DNA of 64,000 bases from positions 1,023,452 to 1,087,451 of the forward strand of contig NZ_LT635493.1 in assembly GCF_900120405.1 (NCBI RefSeq), read 5' to 3'. The stretch's first letter is position 1. Every line of letters begins with the position of its first letter. The DNA comes from Urinicoccus massiliensis (lineage in GTDB: Bacteria > Bacillota > Clostridia > Tissierellales > Peptoniphilaceae). Positions 16,271 to 24,029 of this stretch are shown here, piece after piece. The notes under the pieces were generated by a model that was given only the letters and a program-made list of their open reading frames with translations, was not told the DNA's origin and made no database searches. The position numbers were made by a program, and so were the translations under genes.

Positions 16271-17902
16271 ATGAAAAAGAAAACCCAAAGACTCTTGGCA
16301 ATTCTTTGCCTATTTGCCCTAGCCCTAGGCTTAAGTGCTTGTGGCAAGGGAGGAGCAGGTGGAGATGCAGCGTCCAATGACACTCTAACTATCCCCTTCA
16401 ACGAGGACCCAGTAGGAGATTTAAACCCACATATGTACCTACCCAGCCAATTCGTAACCCAAGATATGGTTTATGAAGGCTTGGTATACTATGGAGAAGG
16501 CGGAGAAATCAAACCCTCCCTGGCAGAATCCTGGGATATTTCAGAAGATGGAAAGACCTATACCTTCCATTTAAGAAAGGGTGTTAAGTTCTCAGATGGA
16601 TCTGACTTCAACGCACAAAACGTTGAAAAGAACTTCAAGACCATCTTTTCTGAAGAAAACAAGCCTAACCACAACTGGTTTACCTTCACCAACTACCTGG
16701 ATACCTTCAAGGCAGTAGACGACTACACCTTTGAATTAACCCTAAGCAAGCCCTATTCAGCAGCTCTTTATGACCTGGCTATGATTCGCCCCATCCGTAT
16801 GTTAGGGGATGCAGGCTTCCCAGATGATGGAGATACTGCCAAGGGAATCAAGGCTCCTATCGGAACCGGTCCTTGGGTTTTAAAAGACCACAAAGATAAC
16901 GAATATGCAACTTTTGTACAAAACGAATACTACTGGGGTGAAAAACCTGGCGTAAAAGAAGTAACCATTAAGGCCATTCCTGATGCAGAAACCACAGCCT
17001 TGGAATTTGAAGCAGGAAACCTGGATATGGTATATGGAAACGGCTTAATCAGCCTAGACCGTTTCACCACTTACAAAAATGATGACAAGTATGTAGCTGA
17101 AAGCTCTGACCCAATGTCCACTCGGCTGATCCTATTCAACACATCTAGAGGTCCCCTAAAAGACCTTGCTGTTCGTAAGGCCTTAAGTCATGCCGTTGAC
17201 AAGGAAAGTGTTTCTAAAAACATCTTTGGCGGAGTTGAACAACCAGCCGACACCCTTTTTGCTAAGAACGTACCAAATACCGATGTTCCAGTAGAAATTT
17301 ACGACTACAAGCTAGAAGAAGCAGAAAAACTCCTAGACCAAGCCGGTTGGGTCAAAGGATCCGATGGAATTCGGGAAAAAGATGGTCAAAAATTAAAACT
17401 TGTCTTCCCCTTTGTTGCAAGTAAAAACAGCGACAAGAGCCTGGCAGAATATGTCCAAGGTGAATGGAAAAAACTTGGTGTAGACGTTGAACTCAATGCT
17501 CTGGAAGAAAAAACCCACTGGTCCAATGCAGCCAAGGGTGACTTTGACCTTATGGTAAACTACACCTGGGGTGCTCCATGGGATCCCCATGCCGTCCTAC
17601 AAGCCATGACTGTTGAATCTGAAAATGGAAGCCCTGACAATGCAGCTCAAAAGGGTCTACCCATGAGAGATAAACTCCATGACACCATCAACAAGCTTTT
17701 GGTAGAACCGGACCAAAACAAGATGAAGGAAGACTATGCTTACGTTTTAAAAACTTTAAACGAACAAGCAGTTTATATTCCCGTCACCTACCAAGCTCTT
17801 ACTTGCGTCTACCGGGCCGGCGAATTGGAAAATGTTAAATTCATGCCTGAAGAAAACCGCCTCCCCGTTTTTTCAACAAGTAAAGCTCATGATAACAAGT
17901 AA
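16271..17902 (+). CDS. ABC transporter substrate-binding lipoprotein, family 5 (NikA/OppA-like)
   Basis: 543 residues from the ATG at 16271 (GGAG 7 nt upstream; a GTG directly before it is a less likely start). The lipobox LGLSAC puts the lipidated Cys at 24. The body matches SBP family 5: LAESWDISEDGKTYTFHLRKGVKFSDG near 85-110 and the MVNYTWGAPWDPHAVL segment near 435. Family members bind oligopeptides, Ni, heme or other ligands. Its place behind a cobalamin riboswitch makes cobalt, a cobalt chelate or a corrinoid the most reasonable cargo; this is inference. First gene of a five-gene transporter operon. Confidence 0.9.
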   Translation: MKKKTQRLLAILCLFALALGLSACGKGGAGGDAASNDTLTIPFNEDPVGDLNPHMYLPSQFVTQDMVYEGLVYYGEGGEIKPSLAESWDISEDGKTYTFHLRKGVKFSDGSDFNAQNVEKNFKTIFSEENKPNHNWFTFTNYLDTFKAVDDYTFELTLSKPYSAALYDLAMIRPIRMLGDAGFPDDGDTAKGIKAPIGTGPWVLKDHKDNEYATFVQNEYYWGEKPGVKEVTIKAIPDAETTALEFEAGNLDMVYGNGLISLDRFTTYKNDDKYVAESSDPMSTRLILFNTSRGPLKDLAVRKALSHAVDKESVSKNIFGGVEQPADTLFAKNVPNTDVPVEIYDYKLEEAEKLLDQAGWVKGSDGIREKDGQKLKLVFPFVASKNSDKSLAEYVQGEWKKLGVDVELNALEEKTHWSNAAKGDFDLMVNYTWGAPWDPHAVLQAMTVESENGSPDNAAQKGLPMRDKLHDTINKLLVEPDQNKMKEDYAYVLKTLNEQAVYIPVTYQALTCVYRAGELENVKFMPEENRLPVFSTSKAHDNK

Positions 17903-17905
17903 GTC

Positions 17906-17937
17906 AAAAGGGATAGTGGAAACTATCCCTTTTCTTT
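17906..17937 (+). terminator. Intra-operon attenuating hairpin after the binding-protein gene
   Basis: AAAAGGGATAGT-GGAA-ACTATCCCTTTT followed by C and T4. Such hairpins commonly lower permease expression relative to the binding protein. Confidence 0.8.
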
Positions 17938-17956
17938 TATTTAAAGGGAGTCAACT

Positions 17957-18916
17957 ATGTCTCTAATGAAGAAAAATCCCCTGGCCAAGGGCCTGGGAAA
18001 AATCATCTTATTCTTTTTAACCCTGGTAGTGATTTCTATCTTTACCTTTGTCTTGGTCAAGATACAACCGGGAGACCCAGCAGCCAACTATCTTAGAACC
18101 ATCCACGTAGGGATTAATGATGAAAGTTTGGCTCGGGCCAGGACCTATTTAAACCTGGACAAGCCGGTAACCAAGCAATACACCATGTGGCTGGGCAAGG
18201 CCGTCAAGGGAGACCTGGGCAATTCCTATGTCAAAAAATGGCCCGTCCTCCACGTTATGGCCAATGCCACCATCCCCACCCTGCAATTGGGGGCGGTGTC
18301 CTTTGTCCTTCTTTTAATTTTTTCCAGTCTGGGAGGCTTTTTAGCCGCCATCTACAATAAAAGCTGGGTGGACAAGCTGGTCCAAGGCCTGTCCTTCCTC
18401 TTTGTATCCATTCCTGTCTTTTGGCTGGGCTACATGCTGATTTTATTTTTTTCAGTTAAACTACAAATTTTACCCAGCTCAGGTCGGGGAGGCTTTGCCA
18501 ACTACATCCTGCCGGCCATTTGCTTGAACCTGCCCCTGGTGGGCCAAACCAGTCTATTTATCCGCAATGTCCTCTTGGAAGAAATGGCCAAGCCCCATGT
18601 GGAAAATGCCCTGGTTCGGGGAGTGGATAGAAAGTATATCCTAAAAAACCACCTCTTGAACAACATAAAAATCCCTCTTATGACGGTCTTATCGTCCAAT
18701 ATCATGTATGTTATTTCAGGAAGTGTCTTAATTGAAGAGGTCTTTGCCTGGCCCGGACTGGGTCGGATGTTTGTAGGGGCCGTTCGGACTTCGGACCTAC
18801 CCTTGATCCAAGGGTCCCTTCTTCTTTTTGGTCTCATGGCCATCATCCTAAATGGAGGCACCCAAAGCCTGATCTACTTTATTAACCCGAGAACGAGACT
18901 GGGAGGTAAGGAATGA
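17957..18916 (+). CDS. ABC transporter permease, NikB/DppB type
   Basis: 319 residues, AAAGGGAG 7 nt upstream of the ATG. It has six membrane segments and the binding-protein-dependent permease (EAA) loop near 215-240 (MAKPHVENALVRGVDRKYILKNHLLNN). The early QPGDPA motif is typical of DppB/NikB. It pairs with the next permease to form the membrane channel; coding regions overlap by 4 bp (ATGA). Confidence 0.92.
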   Translation: MSLMKKNPLAKGLGKIILFFLTLVVISIFTFVLVKIQPGDPAANYLRTIHVGINDESLARARTYLNLDKPVTKQYTMWLGKAVKGDLGNSYVKKWPVLHVMANATIPTLQLGAVSFVLLLIFSSLGGFLAAIYNKSWVDKLVQGLSFLFVSIPVFWLGYMLILFFSVKLQILPSSGRGGFANYILPAICLNLPLVGQTSLFIRNVLLEEMAKPHVENALVRGVDRKYILKNHLLNNIKIPLMTVLSSNIMYVISGSVLIEEVFAWPGLGRMFVGAVRTSDLPLIQGSLLLFGLMAIILNGGTQSLIYFINPRTRLGGKE

Positions 18917-19725
18917 AAAAACCAATTCTTTTTTATATAGCTCTATCCATGGCCCTGACCCTGGTCTTTATTGCCATCTTCGCCAAATATCTGGCCCCCT
19001 ACAATCCTGAATTTGTAGAACTATCAGCCAAGCTTCAACTGCCTGGACCGGACCATTGGTTGGGAACAGACCACATGGGTCGGGACGTTTTTTCCAGACT
19101 GGTAACTGGGACCCAGCTGTCCCTAAGTATTGCCGGAATCGTGACCTTGATTAACTTGTGCATTGGCGTTCCCTTGGGGCTCATGGTGGGCTGGGCCGGT
19201 GGAGGCGTAGAAAAAACTTTCACCTGGTTAACCAACATCGTTTTGGCCTTTCCTCCCTTCCTCTTGTCCATGGCCTTTGCAGGAATTTTGGGCCAAGGAC
19301 TGGGTAACATCATCATTGCTGTTTCGTCTGTCGGCTGGGTTCCCTATGCCCGGGTCATTCGGAACATGGTGGTTTTAATGAAGGACCAAGAATACGTCTT
19401 GGGAGCTAAAACCATGGGGGCACCTGTACCCTATATCCTTAGAGTTCACATCCTGCCCTTTGTCTTTAAACCCATTTTAATTATGGCCTTGATGAGTATT
19501 GGAGAAGTGGTCATGATGATTTCCGGATTTTCCTTCCTGGGCATTGGGGTCCAACCCAATGTGTCCGAATGGGGCATGATGCTCAACGACGCCAAGTCCT
19601 ATATCCGGTCCATTCCAGGCCTGGCCATCTATCCAGGTATGGCTATTTTAATTACAGTCGTGACCTTTAACCTCTTAGGTGAATACCTAAAGAAACAAGA
19701 AAGGGTTGACCTATGGAGAGACTAA
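18913..19725 (+). CDS. ABC transporter permease, NikC/DppC type
   Basis: 270 residues. After one N-terminal helix comes LGTDHMGRDVFSRLVTGTQLSLSI, a hallmark of DppC/NikC permeases, then five further membrane segments with the EAA loop near 150-180 (YVLGAKTMGAPVPYILRVHILP). The start overlaps the preceding stop by 4 bp and the end overlaps the next gene by 13 bp, consistent with tight stoichiometric expression. Confidence 0.93.
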   Translation: MKKPILFYIALSMALTLVFIAIFAKYLAPYNPEFVELSAKLQLPGPDHWLGTDHMGRDVFSRLVTGTQLSLSIAGIVTLINLCIGVPLGLMVGWAGGGVEKTFTWLTNIVLAFPPFLLSMAFAGILGQGLGNIIIAVSSVGWVPYARVIRNMVVLMKDQEYVLGAKTMGAPVPYILRVHILPFVFKPILIMALMSIGEVVMMISGFSFLGIGVQPNVSEWGMMLNDAKSYIRSIPGLAIYPGMAILITVVTFNLLGEYLKKQERVDLWRD

Positions 19726-20522
19726 TTGTCAAGGACCTGACCCTAGAAATCAAGGATAGGGTCCTCTTAAACCATTTAAATTTTGAATTAGAAGCCCACG
19801 AATCCTTGGGCATTGTAGGGGAAAGCGGCAGCGGTAAGACCCTCTTTTCTAGGCTCTTAATCGGCCGAAAACCCCAAGGAGCAGACATTCAAGGAGAATT
19901 GACCTATCGGGATTGGGATATTTTAAAATTAAAGGAAAAAGACTGGCAAGAAATCCGGGGACGGAAAATTGCCTACATTGCCCAAAACCCCCATGGCCTC
20001 TTTAATGAAATGCAAACCATAGAGTCCCATGGACTGGAAGTTCTAACCAGCCTTTTAAAAATATCAAAAGACCAGGCCCGGGAGAAGTTCGTCCAAGCCA
20101 TGGAAGACTTCAACTTGGAAAACAGCCGGGACCTTTTGAAAAAATACCCCTTCCAACTCAGTGGAGGGATGCTCCAAAGGGTTATGCTGGCCATGATGAT
20201 GGAATTAAACCCCTACATGGTCATTGCCGATGAACCCACCTCAGCCCTGGACAGTTGGAATGCAGAAAATGTAGCCGACCTCTTGAGAATTTGCAAGAGC
20301 AAGGGGACCCAACTTTTGGTCATCACCCATGACTACCGGCTTCTCAAGGGCCTGGTAGACCGGATCGTCATCCTGAAAAAAGGCGACCTCATTGAAAGTG
20401 GTCCCTTGGAAGAAGTGTTAAAAAACCCCAAGAGCGAGTACGGAAAGGCCCTGCTGGCCCCTAGAACCTATAAGCGCTACCGAGATATACCAGAAAAGAG
20501 GGATTATGGATTTAAAGATTGA
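19713..20522 (+). CDS. ABC transporter ATPase, NikD/DppD type
   Basis: 269 residues. Walker A is GESGSGKTLF (about 35-44), the Q-loop is YIAQNPHGLF, the signature is LSGGMLQRVMLAMM, and Walker B is MVIADEPTSALD, followed by the switch His in VITHDYRLL. It lacks the long C-terminal oligopeptide-type extension, as nickel-type ATPases often do. It overlaps both neighbours and probably forms a heterodimer with the next ATPase. Confidence 0.93.
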   Translation: MERLIVKDLTLEIKDRVLLNHLNFELEAHESLGIVGESGSGKTLFSRLLIGRKPQGADIQGELTYRDWDILKLKEKDWQEIRGRKIAYIAQNPHGLFNEMQTIESHGLEVLTSLLKISKDQAREKFVQAMEDFNLENSRDLLKKYPFQLSGGMLQRVMLAMMMELNPYMVIADEPTSALDSWNAENVADLLRICKSKGTQLLVITHDYRLLKGLVDRIVILKKGDLIESGPLEEVLKNPKSEYGKALLAPRTYKRYRDIPEKRDYGFKD

Positions 20523-21282
20523 AAAACTAACAAAATCCTATAATGGAAGAACCGTTTTAAAATCGGTGGACCTGGAAGTGAAGGACTCTACCTGTCTGGG
20601 AATCATGGGAGAAAGCGGCAGTGGCAAGTCCACCCTGGGACGGTTGATTGTTGGATTGGAAAAACCCGACGGGGGACAAATCTACTTTGACGACAAAACT
20701 GTCAAAGAACGGACCCGTGTTGAAAGAAGACAGCTCCGTAAAAAGGTACAAGTGGTTTTTCAAAACGCCTATGGAGCCGTAAACCCCAACTTTACCATGA
20801 GAATGGTCATGGAAGAACCCTTTAAATTCATGGACCAAAAGCTGGACAAAAAAGACCAGGAGGAAAAAATCAGAAAGACCCTGGACCAAGTGGGCCTGGG
20901 CCACCTCAACCTAGAGGAAAATGCTCGAAGACTCAGCGGGGGTCAAGTTCAAAGACTCTGCATCGCCCGGGCCCTGATCCAAGAGCCGGAGATCCTCCTT
21001 TTGGACGAAGCCCTAAGTGGCTTGGACTACCTGGTTCAAAAACAACTCCTCCAACTCCTGGCCCATATCAAGGAAAGGCACAATTTAAGCTACCTCTTTA
21101 TCGTCCATGACTTCCTACTGGCCTATGGCCTTTGCGACCAAGTCATTATCATGGACCAAGGAGAAATCGTCGACCGCTTGGACATCCAAGAAGGTCACGA
21201 AATTAAAAAACCCACCCACCCCATGTCCGTCAAACTTTTGGGAGACTTCTTCAAACAAGGAAGAGATAGTAATTCCAAGTGA
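20506..21282 (+). CDS. ABC transporter ATPase, NikE/DppF type
   Basis: 258 residues. Walker A GESGSGKSTLGR, Q-loop VVFQNAYGAVNPNF, signature LSGGQVQRLCIARAL, Walker B ILLLDEALSGLD, switch His in FIVHDFLLAYG. Last gene of the riboswitch-controlled transporter; it overlaps the first ATPase by 17 bp. Both ATPases look catalytically intact. Confidence 0.93.
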   Translation: MDLKIEKLTKSYNGRTVLKSVDLEVKDSTCLGIMGESGSGKSTLGRLIVGLEKPDGGQIYFDDKTVKERTRVERRQLRKKVQVVFQNAYGAVNPNFTMRMVMEEPFKFMDQKLDKKDQEEKIRKTLDQVGLGHLNLEENARRLSGGQVQRLCIARALIQEPEILLLDEALSGLDYLVQKQLLQLLAHIKERHNLSYLFIVHDFLLAYGLCDQVIIMDQGEIVDRLDIQEGHEIKKPTHPMSVKLLGDFFKQGRDSNSK

Positions 21283-21321
21283 TATTTGATATAATAAATA
21301 AAAAAACGAGGAGGTTTTTTT

Positions 21322-22632
21322 ATGGATGATGGTGGGGGGGTTAGTCTACCACTCTTAATCATAATTATTTTAACAATTGTAAATGGTCTTTTTTCTGCAG
21401 CAGAGATGGCGTTGATTTCGTCCAACAAGGGAAAAATACAAGAAAAAGAAGAAGACGGGTCCAGGAAGGCCCGCCTGCTCTTAAAGGTAACCAGCAAGCA
21501 AAAACAATTTTTGTCCACCATCCAGGTAGGGATTGTCCTGACAGGCTTTTATGCAGCCGGCCTAGCCGCCAAGGACCTGGCCCCCTATATGGCCCGCCAT
21601 TGGGGATTGCATTCCGGCCTGGCCTTTGTCCTGGTGATTTTTGTCCTGTCCTTTTTCTCCATCCTCTTTGGGGAATTAATTCCCAAGCGGATTGCCTTGA
21701 GAGCACCGGAAAAAGTAGGCCTAAGCCTGGTATCCTTTATTGAAATTTTCCGGATTATCAGCCTACCCTTTGTGGGCCTCCTATCTATCCTAACAGGATT
21801 TTTCCTCAAGATTACAGGGAACTATTCCGACGATGTGGAAGAGCAAATTTCCGAAGAAGAATTGAAATCCTACATCCGGGTGGGGAAAGAGCAAGGTGTT
21901 ATCAACCTGTCCGGGGAAGAAATGATGGTTTCCATTATGGACTTTGACGACATCAAGGCCTATGAAATCATGACCCCCAGGACAGACCTCTACATGATTG
22001 ATTATGACGAATTTACCACAGATACCATTTCAGAGATGCTGAAAACCGGCTATTCCAGAGCCCCAGTCTACCAGGAAGACACAGACAACATCATTGGCAC
22101 CATCTACATCAAGGACATTTTTGTGGAATACGCCAAGAGCCAGTACAAGACCATCAACATCGACAAGATCCTGAAAGAACCCTACTTCGTTCCCGAAAGT
22201 AAAAATGTGGACCGGCTCCTAAAAGAGCTTCAATCCACCAAAAACTACATCGCCATTTTAATTGACGAGTACGGGGGATTTTCCGGCATGGTCACCATGG
22301 AAGACATTGTGGAAGAAATCGTGGGAGACATTGAAGACGAGTACGACACCGTAGACCAGGGTATTGAGCAAATCAATGCCCATACCTACATCATCGACGG
22401 GTCCATGGACCTGGACGACATTAATGACGCCATCCACACCGACTTTGCCTCGGAAAACCACGAAACCCTGTCGGGGCTTACCATTGAACTTCTGGGCTTT
22501 ATCCCGGATAAAGATGACAAGCAGCCCCACCAGGTCATCTATAAGAACCAAAACATCCTAACGATTTTAAGCGTCAAGGACAAGAGAATCGAAAAAGTTC
22601 AAGTGGAATGCTTGGACCAAGCTAAGCACTAG
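21322..22632 (+). CDS. CorC/HlyC-family (CNNM-like) membrane protein with CBS domains
   Basis: 436 residues, GGAGG before the ATG. DUF21 membrane domain at about 1-190 (four helices, GELIPKRIALRAPEKV), two CBS domains at about 205-330 (IMTPRTDLYMIDYDEF; YGGFSGMVTMEDIVEEIVGDI), and the C-terminal CorC_HlyC domain. Relatives include Mg2+/Co2+ efflux factors. It lies 39 bp after the ABC ATPase with its own extended -10 (TGATATAAT, 21287-21295), so it may be expressed from both promoters. A divalent-metal role next to a possible cobalt importer is suggestive only. Confidence 0.9.
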   Translation: MDDGGGVSLPLLIIIILTIVNGLFSAAEMALISSNKGKIQEKEEDGSRKARLLLKVTSKQKQFLSTIQVGIVLTGFYAAGLAAKDLAPYMARHWGLHSGLAFVLVIFVLSFFSILFGELIPKRIALRAPEKVGLSLVSFIEIFRIISLPFVGLLSILTGFFLKITGNYSDDVEEQISEEELKSYIRVGKEQGVINLSGEEMMVSIMDFDDIKAYEIMTPRTDLYMIDYDEFTTDTISEMLKTGYSRAPVYQEDTDNIIGTIYIKDIFVEYAKSQYKTINIDKILKEPYFVPESKNVDRLLKELQSTKNYIAILIDEYGGFSGMVTMEDIVEEIVGDIEDEYDTVDQGIEQINAHTYIIDGSMDLDDINDAIHTDFASENHETLSGLTIELLGFIPDKDDKQPHQVIYKNQNILTILSVKDKRIEKVQVECLDQAKH

Positions 22633-22650
22633 GGAACTAGTGCTTATTTT
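22624..22650 (+). terminator. Terminator overlapping the CorC/HlyC stop codon
   Basis: AAGCACTAG (22624-22632, ending in the TAG stop) pairs with CTAGTGCTT (22637-22645) across GGAA, then a T-rich run. Confidence 0.88.
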
Positions 22651-22659
22651 TATTGATGA

Positions 22660-23365
22660 CTTTAGTCAGTTGAGCACGCGAAGCGTGCGAAACAAAAAAC
22701 TACCCGCTATGCGGGTAGGCAACAAAAGGTTATACCAAAAAATCACCTCAGCATTATAATAGAGTTGTTCAGACCTAAAATAATGAAGAGGTGACTTAAA
22801 TGGCTCAAAAGGCAAATTCATTATCACACACAAAGTGGATGTGTAAATATCATATTGTCTTTACACCAAAGTATAGACGAAAAATAGTATTTAATCAATA
22901 CCGAGATAGTTTGGGAGAAATATTTAGGACATTTAATGCCAGATCATGTGCATATGTTAGTTAGTATTCCCCCAAAAATATCAGTGTCAAGTTTCATGGG
23001 ATACTTGAAAGGAAAAAGTGCACTAATGATGTTTGACAAGCATGCAAACCTAAAATACAAATTTGGAAACAGACATTTTTGGGCAGAGGGATATTATGTA
23101 AGTACGGTAGGATTGAATGAGCAAACAATAGCAAAGTATATAAGAGAGCAAGAGCAACACGACATAGCAATGGATAAATTAAGTGTAAAAGAATACGAAG
23201 ATCCATTCAAAAGAAGATGAAGTAAAGCCCTTTCAGGGCTAGCTAAAGAGGCAAAAACAATAAGGTTTGAACAAAGTGAAAACCAGCGCCTTGAGACGCT
23301 GGTTGGTATTACTCGGGCTTATAGCCCGTGATCAAACCACCCGTTTGACGGGTGGTTATGATGAG
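22660..23365 (+). mobile_element. Degenerate IS200-like element
   Basis: A Y1-transposase remnant is flanked by short subterminal hairpins of the IS200/IS605 kind: GCACGC-gaa-GCGTGC and CTACCCG-CTATG-CGGGTAG on the left, and CCAGCG...CGCTGG, CGGGCTTATAGCCCG and ACCACCCG-TTTGA-CGGGTGGT on the right. No TnpB gene is present. Boundaries are approximate because this family makes no target duplication. Confidence 0.8.
22800..23220 (+). pseudogene. tnpA: IS200-family TnpA (Y1) transposase, internally deleted and frameshifted
   Basis: The 5' part (22800 onward, MAQKANSLSHTKWMCKYHIV) and the 3' part (from about 22927, GHLMPDHVHMLVSIPP) are both clearly TnpA, but in different frames. About 12 codons that normally separate ...GEIFR from GHLMPDHVH are missing. 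The HUH motif (HVH) and the catalytic-Tyr region (YYVSTVGLNEQTIAKYI) survive in the second piece, yet no full-length protein can be made. The element could move only in trans. Confidence 0.9.
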
Positions 23366-23458
23366 AAAATGGGAAGAATAGAAAAAAGATACACTATAAA
23401 CTTTTGTCTATATTTCGAACGAATTTTTCAAAAACCAGTCCCATTTTAAAAGTATATG

Positions 23459-23760
23459 TGCTATAATAAACTCAAGTGAATAAAAGGATAGCTAATAAAA
23501 TGGTTTGCCTAGCAATGAAAAGAGAATTGTGTGGAAATCACAAACGGTCCGGCCACTGTAAACGAGGAGCCTTACTAACCACTGAGAAATTGGGAAGGGA
23601 AGTAAATGATGCGATGATTCGTAAGTCAGGAGAACTGCCATTTTATTTGTGTGATACCTTCTTGGACTAGGGTGTGCATATAAGCAATAAACAATTTAGA
23701 ATTCAACACAGGAGCCTGTGTGTAAAGCCCTAAGCAAGTTTTTTTGCCTAGGGTTTTTTT
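23459..23760 (+). promoter_or_regulatory. Cobalamin riboswitch with promoter and terminator (controls yezD and intrinsic-factor-like gene)
   Basis: An extended -10 (TGCTATAAT, 23459-23467) precedes the aptamer. Core motifs are GTGTGGAAATCACAAACGG then TCCGGCCACTGTAAAC (23535-23565), and further on AAGTCAGGAGAACTGCC (about 23624), the conserved 3' B12-box. A terminator follows at 23724-23760 (CCCTAAGC...GCCTAGGG then T7). The core differs from the usual CCCGCC by one base (CCGGCC). The downstream genes should be repressed when cobalamin is plentiful. Confidence 0.92.
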
Positions 23761-23800
23761 GTGCTTAACGCCCAAAAATTTAGCTGGAGGTGAGGAGCGG

Positions 23801-23947
23801 GTGAAAAAAACCAAAGAAGAAGTAAGCGAAAGAGAAAACAAGCTGCTAAATTTAATTCGGCAGACCAGTTTCGGAGAAGTAAAGATCATCATCCAAGATG
23901 GAGAACCCATTCGGGTGGAAGAAGTGAAAAAGTCCATAAAACTTTAA
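23801..23947 (+). CDS. yezD: YezD-like small protein (DUF2292)
   Basis: 48 residues from a GTG at 23801 with GGAGGTGAGG just upstream; an earlier in-frame ATG at 23744 lies inside the riboswitch terminator and is rejected. The C-terminal half (SFGEVKIIIQDGEPIRVEEV) matches the DUF2292/YezD pattern of a short beta-hairpin plus a basic end. The function of the family is not established. It is the first gene after a cobalamin riboswitch and is separated from the large surface-protein gene by a terminator-like hairpin, so it likely receives more transcripts than that gene. Confidence 0.75.
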   Translation: MKKTKEEVSERENKLLNLIRQTSFGEVKIIIQDGEPIRVEEVKKSIKL

Positions 23948-23966
23948 TGTACATATATTGACCGGA

Positions 23967-24012
23967 CAACCGGAGATATAGGGATAGAATTCCTATGTCT
24001 CCGGTTGTTTTT
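23967..24012 (+). terminator. Attenuating terminator between yezD and the surface protein gene
   Basis: CAACCGGAGA (23967-23976) pairs with TCTCCGGTTG (23998-24007), with an inner ATAGG/CCTAT stem, followed by T5. Confidence 0.85.
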
Positions 24013-24029
24013 ATGAGAAAGGAGAAAAA

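Noticed and set aside
16271-21282. Simple dipeptide transporter with no B12 link
   Set aside because: Sequence alone allows it, but the immediately upstream cobalamin riboswitch with promoter and terminator makes a B12- or cobalt-related cargo more likely.
23476-23670. 64-codon open frame
   Set aside because: It lies entirely within the cobalamin riboswitch, whose conserved bases explain the sequence.
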